NCBI GenBank assembly: GCA_028277745.1 | Contig: JANQFR010000095.1 | Span: forward strand, 1 to 64,000 | DNA from: Phycisphaeraceae bacterium | GTDB taxonomy: Bacteria > Planctomycetota > Phycisphaerae > Phycisphaerales > Phycisphaeraceae | Length of the DNA: 64,000 bases | Direction of reading: 5' to 3' | In this document: positions 7,861-17,522 of the stretch, one piece after another | Position numbering within the stretch: position 1 is the stretch's first letter | Layout of the letters: each line of letters opens with the position of its first letter | The notes under the pieces: model-generated | The model's database searches: none | What the model was told of the DNA's origin: nothing | What the model saw: only the letters and a program-made list of their open reading frames with translations | Translations under genes and position numbers: made by a program

Positions 7861-8631
7861 ATGCGATCACATCACGCTTTCACTCTCGTCGAATTGCTAG
7901 TTGTCATCTCGATTATCACGTTTTTGATCGCCCTGCTGCTGCCGGCCCTTCAGGCCGCACGCGACGCCGCCCGTGCCGCGGTGTGCTCAAGCAATCAGCG
8001 GCAGATCGGGGTGGGGTTCTACACGTACGGAGCGGATCATGATCAGGCGGCCGTCGTCTTCGAGCGTTCATCCGGCGGGAGCCTGGGCGGCTGGCCCTAT
8101 TACCTGAGCGGTGAGCCCGGCCCGACCAAATCGCGGTCCGCCAACTACGTCTATAAGTCGCCGGTGTACGGCTGCCCCGCCAATCCGCGCGCCGTCGAAA
8201 AAACCAACAGCCTGGGGGCCACGAACGAGGCGTACGGCGTGTTCGCGGTGGACGGCGGCAGGCCGGACCCCGAGTTCAGTTACGGCGTGGACGTTAACGT
8301 CGGCGGCTTGTTCAAGATGCACTACCACCAACTCGACCTGGTGCAGGAGCCCAGTAATTTGTTATGGATGACCGACGTGACGGCTCCGAGCGGAGCGATG
8401 CCGTTGAGGGCGTGGTTTAATCAGCGACCGTTCCCATTTGTGCCCCACCCCAATTACAGCCTCTCGGGTTCGGGCGGCGCCGGGCGTATTCATGTGCTCC
8501 ATCGCGGAACCGCCAACGTGCTGTTTTATGACGGCCACGTTGAACGCCAGGATGCCCAGACGATGTCCGATGGCCCGCTTGATCTCTGGCGGTTCCTTGA
8601 CCAGGACAACTCAATCCTTGACCTGCCGTAA
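7861..8631 (+). CDS. Pseudopilin-like protein (type II/IV prepilin N-terminus, C-terminal DGH motif)
   Basis: A 256-aa protein. Its N-terminus is a type IV prepilin signal: a short basic leader, then FTLVELLVVISIITFLIALLLPALQAAR. The residue before the cleavage-site Phe is Ala (HHA/FTLVE) rather than Gly. A conserved C-x-x-N-x-R-Q (CSSNQRQ) follows at about residue 42. The C-terminus carries VLFYDGHVE, the motif typical of planctomycete pseudopilin-like families. It is probably processed by a prepilin peptidase and assembled by, or secreted through, a type II-like machinery; none is encoded here. GGAGAG precedes the ATG at 7861, and the frame continues the operon toward the glycosidase. Confidence 0.85.
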   Translation: MRSHHAFTLVELLVVISIITFLIALLLPALQAARDAARAAVCSSNQRQIGVGFYTYGADHDQAAVVFERSSGGSLGGWPYYLSGEPGPTKSRSANYVYKSPVYGCPANPRAVEKTNSLGATNEAYGVFAVDGGRPDPEFSYGVDVNVGGLFKMHYHQLDLVQEPSNLLWMTDVTAPSGAMPLRAWFNQRPFPFVPHPNYSLSGSGGAGRIHVLHRGTANVLFYDGHVERQDAQTMSDGPLDLWRFLDQDNSILDLP

Positions 8632-8746
8632 CCCCTGTCGCCGGGAACCGCGGACGGAGCGTTCTCAAAATGCGCGGCATATGACCAACCTGTATGCCGC
8701 CAGCATGAAGCCGTGCTGTACTTCTTATTCCCACGGAGTGATCCTG

Positions 8747-11700
8747 ATGATCCGTTGCGTTGTTAACCTCATCTTTTTGGCGTCCTTGTCGGTCATCATC
8801 TGCCGTCATGCGGCGGCTTCGACCGAGACGGTTGACCTGATCGATCCCCAGGACCCCCTCGCGGGGTGGACCTTCGGCAACGGCCCCGAGTTCCCCGGCG
8901 CTACGGGGGAGCTTCTGACGGCGGTTTCGGATGACGGAGCCGCCGCCCCGGCCCTGGAGCTGCGCGGCGACTTCAGCCAGGGCGGCCTGTATGTCCAGGC
9001 CAGCCGGAAGCTCGACGACCTGCACCTCGATACGTTGTCGATGCAGGTCCGCTCGCCCAATGACGACGTGTTGACGATGCGGCTGATCGACGCGACGGGG
9101 CAGTGCCACCAGATCAAGCTGCGGGTGCGCGAGAGCGACCGGTGGCAGACGGTGGAGTTGCCCGTACGGCGATTTTTCGACCGGATGGGCAAGCCCGGTG
9201 CGCTTGACGGCGTGGTGCGGTACCAGTTCTGGGGCGGCGCCAAGGACGGCAAGTGGCGCGGGCCGGCCAAGTCGATCCACTTCCTGACCCGGAAGCGCGG
9301 CGAGCGGACCGGCTCCACGCTGATGCTGCGGGGGCTGGCCGCCAAGACGAGCCCGCCGCCCGCCGCCGCGGCCGAGGAAGACGCGGCCACGTACAAGTGG
9401 GTGCCCCTTCTTGAACTGGTCGAAGGGCAGACGGAGTGGAACTTCTTCAAGGGGCGCGAGTTCGAGGGTTCGGACGGTTCGTTCGAAGTGGTGGAGACCG
9501 AAGATGAGGCGCTGCCGCACGGCCACCTGATGCGCCTGTCCGGCGACTTCACCGGCGTCGGGTACGTGGGCGTCGCCCGCAGCCTCGGCTGGATGCAGGT
9601 GCGCTCTCTGAAGGGGATACGCTTCAAGCTGCGGACCGACACCGCGACCAGCTTCAACCTGCGGGTCGCCGACGCGACCGGGCAGACGTTCCAGCGTAAG
9701 CGGATCAAGCTGAACAATGATGGGCAATGGCATGAATACATGCTGGACATCGACAGGATCACGTCGTCCGAAGCGTGGGGCGGGGCGAAGGACCGCAAGT
9801 GGCACGGCTCGCCGCGGTCGGTGGTGCTGATGCTCTCGCACCAGTCGGGGGCCGACGGCAAACCGGTGCTGGAGATCGCGGACGTGGCGCTGCGGGTCGC
9901 GGTGGGGTCGCGGGTGGAGGCGCCGAGCTTCGAGCACGGGTTCGAGGGCGAGGGCGGCGCCGCGACCGAGGGCTGGTCGCTGGAGGGCGACGTGGCCGCG
10001 ACCGACGAGGACGCCGCCGCCGGGCGGCGCGCGTTGCGCTTGTCGCGGAAGATCGAGCAGGTCGAGCAGGCCACCGCCGCGACGGGCCCGGCGTTCAGCG
10101 CCCGGCCCGGGCCGTGGGACGTCCGGGCGGCGATGCGGCCCCGGCTCGTGTCGCCGGACAACTCGTTCCGCGGCGTGGTGCGGGTGCAGTGGCTCGATGG
10201 TGCGGGCAAGGTGATCGAGTCGGCGATGGTGGCCGACCGGTTCGGCGAGGGGGACTGGGCGTCGGCGGCGCGACGCGTCACAGCCCCGCCGCAGACGGTC
10301 GCGGGGCGGTTCCGGGCCGAGATGCTCAAGGCGCACGGCACGGTCGACGTCGACAACCTCGCGGCGGCGTTCGTGGCCGCGGGCTCGCACGAGGGTCGGC
10401 GGATCAACCGCGCCCTGATCCGTCACGAACGGCTGGGCAACCTGCTGATGCCCGGCGACGAGCCGCTGCTGGCGCTGACCGTCGAGGCGGTGCGCCCACT
10501 GCCGGCCGAGCAGCGCGAGGTGTCCTACACCCTTCACGACTACTGGGGCAACGAACAGGGCCCGGCCCGCACCACGACGCTCGAAGCCGACGGCCGCAAC
10601 AAGGCCAAGCGGTTCGTGTACCGCGGCGAACTCGACCTCAGCGGGATGCCCCTGGAGCCCGGTCGGTACTACGAGACCCACATCCGCATCGCCCAGGACG
10701 GCGGCGAGCCGTTCGAGGACTTCCGCTCGCTCGCGGTGCTCCCCGAGGCGCCCAGCAAGCAATACCACTGGAAACAGATCCCCTTCACCAGCCGCAACTG
10801 GGACAACCGGATCAAGGACTACATCCTGCTGTCAGACCGGCTGGGCCTGCGCACGGTGGGGCTCCGGGCCGACTGGTCGCCCAAGCCGCCGTATAAAGCG
10901 GGCGCCAGCCTGTACAAGACGGCGCGCGAGCTGGACATGGGGGTCGTGCTCAACACGGTGATCTGGAAGCTGGAGCACCACCGCGACAATTACAAGGAGT
11001 ACGACCCCACCGCGCTGCGGGAGGGCGCCCGGAACCTGACCGAGCGATACGCCATGGACGGCCACGCGGTGCTCACCCTGGGCAACGAGCCCCGCCTGAC
11101 CGAGGAGCGGGTGCTTGAGGTCAAGGACGCTTACCGCATCGTGTACGAGGCGATCAAGCAAACGAACCCCGACGTCACCGTCGTCGGTACGGCGGTCGGC
11201 CCGTCGGAGTTGTATCTCAGCCACGGCATCGGCGCGCACAAAGACGCGTACGACCTGCACACCTATGAAGACCCCTCCAACATCCGCAAGGCGATGGCGC
11301 GGTACCGCCGGCTGTTCGAGAAGTACGGCCACCCCGCGCCGATCTGGGCCACCGAGCTGGGCCTCAACAGCCAGGGCCTGACCCGCCGGGCGGTCGCCAA
11401 CTCGCTGATCCGCAAGTTCTCGATCTTCTTCGCCGAGGGCGGCGCGAACGTCTCGTGGTTCACAATCTATTACCCCGACCGCAACGCCAAGCTCCACGGC
11501 GGGTCCGAGGACAGCCACAACACCTTCGACGGGCGGTACGCCATCGCCAGCCCGCGCCTCGACGCGATCGCTTACTACAACATGATCAACGGCATCCTGA
11601 TCAAAGACTTCGTGGAAGAGAAGCAATACCGCGACGGCATCGAGGCGTTCCTGTTCCGCGACGATGAGGGTCGATGCCTGCAGGTGCTCTGGTCGGACAG

Positions 11701-13168
11701 CGGCGAGAGCGACGTCATGGTCCCCCTCGACGGCGTCGACGCGGTGACGTTAACCACGATCGACGGCACGGTTTCGCGTCTCGACGCCGCCGGCCGGGGC
11801 GTGACGGTGCGCGTCGGGCCGGACGCCCTGCTGCTGCAATACGACGGTCCCGCGACGCTGCCCGACCGGCTGGGCGATCCCGAAATCGTCCTGGTCGATA
11901 CGCCGGCATTGGTGACCACCGGCGGAGCGATCGAGATCGGCGTCGAGGCGCCCGGCGACGCGGCGGTCTCCGCCCCGCCGATGTGGCGCGTCGAGCCGCT
12001 GCCCCGCAAGGGACAGGTGCAGCGCTTCGCGCTGACCGCGCCGCCGCAAACCACCGCCCGGCTCACCCCCCTGGCCGTCTCCTTCAAGGACGACCAGGGC
12101 CGGACGCGCGGCCGGATCGACCCGCTCGTCCCCGTCACGGGCCAGCTCACCGCAAGCCTCGCGCCCTTGCCCGCCCCTTCCGGCCAGGACCCGGGCGTCC
12201 GCCTTGTGATCCGCAACCACGCGGACACGCCAACGCCTGTGAGGTGGTCGGTCGACCTCGAAGGGCAGGTCGTGATGCGCGACGGCCAGTTGAAACTCAC
12301 CGCGATCGAGCCGGCCTCCGCCAAGGTCCGGGCGGTCGGAGACGCCGAGCCAACCGTGACCGTCCCCGCGCGCGGCCAGACCGTTATCGATCTGGCGCTG
12401 AGCGAGTCTGACCCGATCGCGATCTACCGGCTCCGCGGGGTCGTGGAAGACGAGCAGGGCAACGCGATCACCCGTCGCCGCTGGGTCGGCGGCTTCGCCC
12501 CGGTGGTCCGCAGCGCCGGCGACGTGACGATTGACGGGAAGCTCGACGAGCCGGGCTGGTCGGCCGCGGCGCCGGTCATCGCCGATCAACCCAGCCAGTT
12601 CCGGCTGCTTAAAAAGGTCGACGGCGTGTCGTGGGACAATGCGGAAGACCTCGCCGGCGAGATGCGGTTCCTGTGGGACGACCGCTGCCTGTACCTCGGG
12701 ATCGAGGTCACCGACGATCGTCACGTCAGCGCCGAGCCCGGTATGCCGGTGTGGCGCCAGGACGGCGTGCAGCTGCTGTTCGCGCCCGGCCGGGGAGACC
12801 CGACCGTTTCCGGGAAAGCGGATTTCGGGATCGGCCTGACCGACGCGGGCCCACGGGCTCACTGTTACCTCACCGCCGACCCGTCGCTCGACACCGGGCC
12901 GGCCCCCGACGTGCACGTGGCGATCGTTCCCAACGGGCGCGGCTCGGGCGGGCGCACCTACGAAATCGCCATCCCCTGGTCCCGGCTCAGCCCGTTTGAG
13001 CCCACGACCGGCGCGAACCTCGGCCTGACCGTCGCGCTCAACGAGGACGACGGCCACGGACGCTACAGCTATCTCTCCTGGTTCGGCGACGTCCAGACCA
13101 AGCAGATCGACGCGGCCGGCGACCTGATCCTGACCGACGAGCAAGGCCAAACGCCCGTTTCCGAATAG
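8747..13168 (+). CDS. Large secreted multidomain glycoside hydrolase (clan GH-A-like) with CBM9-like C-terminus
   Basis: A 1473-aa protein. The start at 8747 has GGAG 8 nt upstream and a signal peptide (MIRCVVNLIFLASLSVIIC). Residues about 25-200 and 225-390 are two copies of one beta-sandwich, each ending in a WGGAKDxKWxG signature. Another CBM-like domain lies at about 395-550. A TIM barrel (about 670-970) has the clan A layout: acid/base E781 in TLGNEPR and nucleophile candidate E870 in WATELGLN. The C-terminus (about 1259-1465), beginning VTIDGKLDEPGW, resembles CBM9. It probably hydrolyses an extracellular polysaccharide; the linkage cannot be read from sequence. It is the last gene of the regulator-led operon and converges with the gene at 13188. 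Confidence 0.82.
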   Translation: MIRCVVNLIFLASLSVIICRHAAASTETVDLIDPQDPLAGWTFGNGPEFPGATGELLTAVSDDGAAAPALELRGDFSQGGLYVQASRKLDDLHLDTLSMQVRSPNDDVLTMRLIDATGQCHQIKLRVRESDRWQTVELPVRRFFDRMGKPGALDGVVRYQFWGGAKDGKWRGPAKSIHFLTRKRGERTGSTLMLRGLAAKTSPPPAAAAEEDAATYKWVPLLELVEGQTEWNFFKGREFEGSDGSFEVVETEDEALPHGHLMRLSGDFTGVGYVGVARSLGWMQVRSLKGIRFKLRTDTATSFNLRVADATGQTFQRKRIKLNNDGQWHEYMLDIDRITSSEAWGGAKDRKWHGSPRSVVLMLSHQSGADGKPVLEIADVALRVAVGSRVEAPSFEHGFEGEGGAATEGWSLEGDVAATDEDAAAGRRALRLSRKIEQVEQATAATGPAFSARPGPWDVRAAMRPRLVSPDNSFRGVVRVQWLDGAGKVIESAMVADRFGEGDWASAARRVTAPPQTVAGRFRAEMLKAHGTVDVDNLAAAFVAAGSHEGRRINRALIRHERLGNLLMPGDEPLLALTVEAVRPLPAEQREVSYTLHDYWGNEQGPARTTTLEADGRNKAKRFVYRGELDLSGMPLEPGRYYETHIRIAQDGGEPFEDFRSLAVLPEAPSKQYHWKQIPFTSRNWDNRIKDYILLSDRLGLRTVGLRADWSPKPPYKAGASLYKTARELDMGVVLNTVIWKLEHHRDNYKEYDPTALREGARNLTERYAMDGHAVLTLGNEPRLTEERVLEVKDAYRIVYEAIKQTNPDVTVVGTAVGPSELYLSHGIGAHKDAYDLHTYEDPSNIRKAMARYRRLFEKYGHPAPIWATELGLNSQGLTRRAVANSLIRKFSIFFAEGGANVSWFTIYYPDRNAKLHGGSEDSHNTFDGRYAIASPRLDAIAYYNMINGILIKDFVEEKQYRDGIEAFLFRDDEGRCLQVLWSDSGESDVMVPLDGVDAVTLTTIDGTVSRLDAAGRGVTVRVGPDALLLQYDGPATLPDRLGDPEIVLVDTPALVTTGGAIEIGVEAPGDAAVSAPPMWRVEPLPRKGQVQRFALTAPPQTTARLTPLAVSFKDDQGRTRGRIDPLVPVTGQLTASLAPLPAPSGQDPGVRLVIRNHADTPTPVRWSVDLEGQVVMRDGQLKLTAIEPASAKVRAVGDAEPTVTVPARGQTVIDLALSESDPIAIYRLRGVVEDEQGNAITRRRWVGGFAPVVRSAGDVTIDGKLDEPGWSAAAPVIADQPSQFRLLKKVDGVSWDNAEDLAGEMRFLWDDRCLYLGIEVTDDRHVSAEPGMPVWRQDGVQLLFAPGRGDPTVSGKADFGIGLTDAGPRAHCYLTADPSLDTGPAPDVHVAIVPNGRGSGGRTYEIAIPWSRLSPFEPTTGANLGLTVALNEDDGHGRYSYLSWFGDVQTKQIDAAGDLILTDEQGQTPVSE

Positions 13169-13187
13169 ACGTAAAAAAGCGATCGGT

Positions 13188-15620
13188 TCAACGCGGCAGG
13201 ATCTCGTAGCTGCCCGGGACGACGCCCCAGACGGCGTACGACAACGCCCCGGCGGCGGCCCAGCCGATCGCGGCCAGCAGTTCAGCGGCGATGACGCCCA
13301 CCATCAGCGGCTTGACCGCGTCATACCCCCGCGCCCCCGTGGTGGACACGACCCCCCACTTGATCACCGCCGACAGGATGAACGACAGCGCAAAGATGCT
13401 CGCGGCGTAGGTCCCCCAGACCAGAAACAGCACCGGGTGCAGGGGCCACCACGGCCAGCGCAGCCGCGCCGCCGCCACCGCCCCGAACAAACCCGCGCCG
13501 GCCAGCATGTAAGCGAGCATCGGCAGCGATGGCTCGACGTGGCGGAGCGCCTCGAACCCGCCCACGCCCGCGACATCCGCCAGCTGGCCGCGCGCCGCCA
13601 GGTCGGACAGTTCGTACGACAACGAGTTAACGAGTTGGGTCGGGACCTGCCGGCTGGCCCAAACATCGGACATATCCAGGCCGACGTGGTGCTGGATGGT
13701 CAGCGTGACGACCACAGCGACGACCAGCCCGACCGCCGCGACCACCCCCAGCGCCGGGGCGATCCGCGCCGGGCTGATCGCCCCGATGCGGTCGCTCATC
13801 GCGATGCCGTTGAGCAGGTAGGGCATAACCGCCTCGCGCGGCGCGAACACCAGCACCACGCTCGCCATCGTCAACACCACCAGGCCCTGCACGCCGACCC
13901 CTGGCACGCCCAACAACCCAGCGAGCATCATGCTGGGCAGGAAATCGGCCTGGGCGTAGAAGCAGCCCGTCTCGGTGTTGATCCGCGACAGCACCAGGAA
14001 GATCATCAACACACACAGCAGCAGCAGCACGCTCAGCCAGACGCTCAACCCGGCCCACCGCACGAGCATCATCACCGCCGCGACGCCGCAGAGCGCCAGG
14101 CAGCGCCCGGCCCAGACCGCGTAGGCCGGCGTCTCGGGCCGACGCGCCGTCAACCCCAGGCCCGACGTCGCCACATTCAGGTAATACCATCGGCCGTAAT
14201 AGAAGATCACCGCCGTGGCCGCGAGGTACGCCCCGAAGCGTAACGCCGCGCCGTTGCCCCCGATCGTGAACCGCCCGGTATGGATCGGGACGCCCGCCGC
14301 CAACAACCAGCTCCCCAGGACCACCCAGAACACCAGAGACAGGCCCAGGCTCATCGCCGCCCGGGTGTTGATGAAGTACCCGAACGCGATCACCGAGAGC
14401 AGGATCGTTGGCTGGAACAGGTGTCGGCTGTGATGGACCTGGGCCGCGGTCGGGAACAGTTGCCGCAGCGGGCCGAACTCCAGGCGATTGGGCAGGTGGA
14501 GTGGAAAACCCGGGAACCAGGCGTGCAGGCCGTTACACAAGTGATAGATCAGGACCAGGACGAAACCGGTCCAGAAGACCCGGCTCCGAGTGATGGCGGG
14601 CAGGCGCGCTCCCTCGGGGCGTTGGGCGATCTCCTGCATGAAACGCACGATCGGATAAGGCAGCAGTTCGCGCTTCGACCATTGAGGGTGAACGATCAGC
14701 GCCAGACACAGCGACGCGAGCGCCAACAGCAGCGCCAGCCCGCCCCACAGCCGGAGCGTAGGCCACCACGCCCGCCACGGCACGACGCCGGGGTTGAGGG
14801 CAAGGCCGTCGCCGCGGCCGGTCAGCAACTCGCCGTGGAGTTCATCACGGTAGTCTCCGCCGTTGAGCAACAGCCCTTCGCCGCGCGGGAGAGGGTGGAT
14901 CAGCCCAGGGAACGCCGCTTCGAGGATCAGGCGGTTGAGCTTCCGTCGCTGTCGGTCGGTCAGCGGCGCTTCACGCGAAAGATCGAGCAACGCCGCCGCT
15001 TCGAGAGGAAGCTGCAAGCCCGCCATGGCCCGCGAGTCATACAGCGATGGATTGCTTAGCGTATCGTTAAGGTTTTGCAACAGTTCGCGGGCATGCTGTT
15101 CCGTCCACGGGTCGGCCGGCCGGGCGAGAGCGGGGACGCCGGGCAAACGCTTGCGGATGTGAGCCGTGATCGGCGTGTCCTGCAGGAGCGCTTCGCGCAG
15201 CGCGCGGACGTCGCGCACTTGCCCGGGAGCGATCCGGGCCGAGCCGCCGGGAAAATAGGAAAAGACTTCGTTGGCCTGCCACCCCGGCTGGGTGTTGATG
15301 AGATAGGCCGGCATGGCGGTGATGCTGGTGAAATAGCGCATCAGGTTGGAGCCCGGCCACGCGCAAACCGCCAACCCCAGCGCGGTGATCACGGCGACCT
15401 CCCCGCCGCGCAGCGCCCAGCCCCGGCGGATGACGCCCAGCAGCGGGTTGATCGCCAACAGCAGCAACACCACGCCGCCGAACACCACGATCGGCAGCTG
15501 ATTGCTGATCAGGTGGGTCTGGCGGATGACGTGATCGTTGAAATACGTCCCCGCGGCGATCGCCAACCCCAGCATCGACCCGATAGCGAGGGCGCGCAGC
15601 GTCAGACCGGCTCGGTTCAC
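13188..15620 (-). CDS. Large polytopic membrane protein (DUF6785/DUF6784-like, oligopeptide-transporter-like)
   Basis: An 810-aa protein with many hydrophobic helices, including an N-terminal pair (about 10-60), a cluster at 285-530, and more at 555-800. The middle motif LPYPIVRFMQEIA and the helix spacing resemble the OPT-like integral membrane proteins of planctomycetes and verrucomicrobia that carry DUF6785/DUF6784. Its function is unproven; a permease for polysaccharide breakdown products would fit the neighbourhood. It is the last gene of the leftward run, 58 bp after the beta-helix gene. It converges with the glycosidase gene, with only 19 bp between the stop codons. Confidence 0.6.
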   Translation of the reverse strand: MNRAGLTLRALAIGSMLGLAIAAGTYFNDHVIRQTHLISNQLPIVVFGGVVLLLLAINPLLGVIRRGWALRGGEVAVITALGLAVCAWPGSNLMRYFTSITAMPAYLINTQPGWQANEVFSYFPGGSARIAPGQVRDVRALREALLQDTPITAHIRKRLPGVPALARPADPWTEQHARELLQNLNDTLSNPSLYDSRAMAGLQLPLEAAALLDLSREAPLTDRQRRKLNRLILEAAFPGLIHPLPRGEGLLLNGGDYRDELHGELLTGRGDGLALNPGVVPWRAWWPTLRLWGGLALLLALASLCLALIVHPQWSKRELLPYPIVRFMQEIAQRPEGARLPAITRSRVFWTGFVLVLIYHLCNGLHAWFPGFPLHLPNRLEFGPLRQLFPTAAQVHHSRHLFQPTILLSVIAFGYFINTRAAMSLGLSLVFWVVLGSWLLAAGVPIHTGRFTIGGNGAALRFGAYLAATAVIFYYGRWYYLNVATSGLGLTARRPETPAYAVWAGRCLALCGVAAVMMLVRWAGLSVWLSVLLLLCVLMIFLVLSRINTETGCFYAQADFLPSMMLAGLLGVPGVGVQGLVVLTMASVVLVFAPREAVMPYLLNGIAMSDRIGAISPARIAPALGVVAAVGLVVAVVVTLTIQHHVGLDMSDVWASRQVPTQLVNSLSYELSDLAARGQLADVAGVGGFEALRHVEPSLPMLAYMLAGAGLFGAVAAARLRWPWWPLHPVLFLVWGTYAASIFALSFILSAVIKWGVVSTTGARGYDAVKPLMVGVIAAELLAAIGWAAAGALSYAVWGVVPGSYEILPR

Positions 15621-15678
15621 CCATCATTCTCCGGACGGTCGGCCGTGGGGGTGTCATGCTGGTCGGGCCTGCGAACCA

Positions 15679-17460
15679 TCAACTGGCGGGTTCGGCTTCG
15701 GGCATGGCGGTGTAGCCCCGGCCCTCGGCGGGCGAGCCGGGCTGCAGGGCGTAGTCGTCCGCGGCGGGGTCGACAAACATCGGGTCGGCGACGACCGCCC
15801 CGGCGTCCAGTTGAGCGATCGTGTCGCGGTCGTAACTCGGGCCGCCCTTGTCCAGGACCAGGTCGCCCTTCTGAGCGGACATGTGCCAGACGTTGCCCTC
15901 AGCGGTCACGGCCGCCCCAGGGAGGATCCAGATCAAGGGCGCCTGATCGCCCGAGAGGATGCAGCCCTCGATCCGGATCGGCGTCTTGTTGGAGGCCTTG
16001 ATCACCATCTGCCCCGGGCCGGCGACCAGCGTGCAGCGGTCGAACGTGACCGACCGCCCGCTCTTGATCATGATCAGGGCGTTGCCTCCGCCGACCATGA
16101 GGTCGCCCTGGAACAGCGTGCCCTCCCCGGCGCCCGAAAGGTTCCAGCCCACCCCCTGGTGGGCGGGCGAATCCTCCTGCGTCGAGAAGTAGTAGCGGTT
16201 GTTGCGCGACGTGAGCACGCAACCCTTCTCGGCCTTGGCGGCGGAGCTGCCCGGCGTCGAGATCACCACGTTCTCCTCCAGCAGCACCGGCTGTTGCTTT
16301 TTCAAGGCGATCACCTCGTGGCGGATCAGCCCGTCCGGCCCGCCGTCGAGCGTCATCCGATTGCGCCGGAAGATCAACGCGCCGCGTTTCATGTCGATCG
16401 CGTTCTCCTCCGACATCAGCATCTCGCAGTCCTCGACCATGTTGGCGGTCTTCAAATCCTGAGCGCCGCCGGTCTGCGACTGCACCGCGTCTTCGATGCT
16501 GCCGTTGAGCCGGCAGGCGACGACGCGGTTGCTGTGGGAGTTGTCCTTGAACTTGATCGCGTGCCCGACCGCGGTGTAGCCCCCTTCAGCGCCTCCGCCG
16601 GTCCAGATGTACGAGCCGTTGTTCAGCGAGTTGCAGTTGCGGAAGACGTTGCGGCTGCCTTTGGCGCCCACGGTCAGGCCGTTCTGCGCGTTGAGCGTGG
16701 CGAGGAGGTCTTCGATGACGTTGTGGTCGCCGTTGACCAGCACGCCGTTGCGGGCCTGGGTGACGGTGAGGTCGCGCACGTGGATGTGATTCCCGACGAG
16801 AATGAGCGTTTCGTTCTGGCGCTGGACCTCGATGCGGTCGAACTGCCGAGCCGGGTCGCCCTCGCTGTAGAGGTACAGCTTGCCGTCGTTCCAGCTCCAC
16901 TTGCCCGGCGCATCGACGTCGGCGGGCTCGGCCTGGACGTTGGCGTCGAACGCGTACGTGCAGTGCTCATAAAAGTCGTGGGCGTGCTGGCCGTTGAGGT
17001 AGACCTGACGCGGCTGGTTGCCGGAAACCCCTTTAATCGTGGCGACCCAGACATTCGGGCCGACGTCCTCGGCGGGGGCCCAGTCCCCGGCCTTGCCACG
17101 GTCGACGGCGCCGCTAAGCACGGGGGAATCGCCCTCGCCGTACGCGGCGATGACGATCGGCTTGCCGGCGGCGCCGCTGGAGTTGATGCGTAGCCGTGCG
17201 TCGGTCCACACGCCGCCGCGCTCCAGCAGCAGCTGATCACCGGGCCGGTAATTCTGTCGCCCGGCGCGGTCGAGCGTGGCCCAGGCGGTCTGCGGCGAGG
17301 CGCCGTCGGCCGCATCATCCCCGCGGGGCGACACGTAATACGCCGTGCCGTCGACGGCGGGAGCGTCCTGAGCGTGAGCGGCGGGCGCCCCCAGGAAAAG
17401 CCAGGCCAGAGCGGCGGCGCCGACGGCGGATTGGAAAAAGGCTTTAATAAAACAGAACAT
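15679..17460 (-). CDS. Secreted right-handed parallel beta-helix protein (polysaccharide lyase/hydrolase-like)
   Basis: A 593-aa protein with signal peptide (LAWLFLGAPAAHAQ) followed by DGTAYYVSPRGDDAADGASPQTAWATLDRA, the usual opening of right-handed beta-helix proteins (YYVSPxGxDxxxG). The following roughly 450 residues alternate short strands with Asn/Gly turns, such as NVFRNCNSLNNGS and VVACRLNGSIEDA. The ATG at 17460 has GGAG 8-11 nt upstream; a TTG one codon earlier is possible. The fold is shared by pectate lyases, alginate lyases and related glycosidases; no catalytic residues can be assigned. It sits between a pseudopilin gene and a membrane-protein gene on the same strand. Confidence 0.78.
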   Translation of the reverse strand: MFCFIKAFFQSAVGAAALAWLFLGAPAAHAQDAPAVDGTAYYVSPRGDDAADGASPQTAWATLDRAGRQNYRPGDQLLLERGGVWTDARLRINSSGAAGKPIVIAAYGEGDSPVLSGAVDRGKAGDWAPAEDVGPNVWVATIKGVSGNQPRQVYLNGQHAHDFYEHCTYAFDANVQAEPADVDAPGKWSWNDGKLYLYSEGDPARQFDRIEVQRQNETLILVGNHIHVRDLTVTQARNGVLVNGDHNVIEDLLATLNAQNGLTVGAKGSRNVFRNCNSLNNGSYIWTGGGAEGGYTAVGHAIKFKDNSHSNRVVACRLNGSIEDAVQSQTGGAQDLKTANMVEDCEMLMSEENAIDMKRGALIFRRNRMTLDGGPDGLIRHEVIALKKQQPVLLEENVVISTPGSSAAKAEKGCVLTSRNNRYYFSTQEDSPAHQGVGWNLSGAGEGTLFQGDLMVGGGNALIMIKSGRSVTFDRCTLVAGPGQMVIKASNKTPIRIEGCILSGDQAPLIWILPGAAVTAEGNVWHMSAQKGDLVLDKGGPSYDRDTIAQLDAGAVVADPMFVDPAADDYALQPGSPAEGRGYTAMPEAEPAS

Positions 17461-17522
17461 CAAGGGTCTCCGGGATCAACATCGATTCGGCGCGAGCTGA
17501 CGCGCCGCCTGCTCTCTTGGCT

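Noticed and set aside
8417..10768. 783-codon leftward frame antisense to the glycosidase
   Set aside because: Composition is typical of an antisense frame in high-GC DNA and it has no motif; the forward strand carries signal peptide, repeats and catalytic glutamates.
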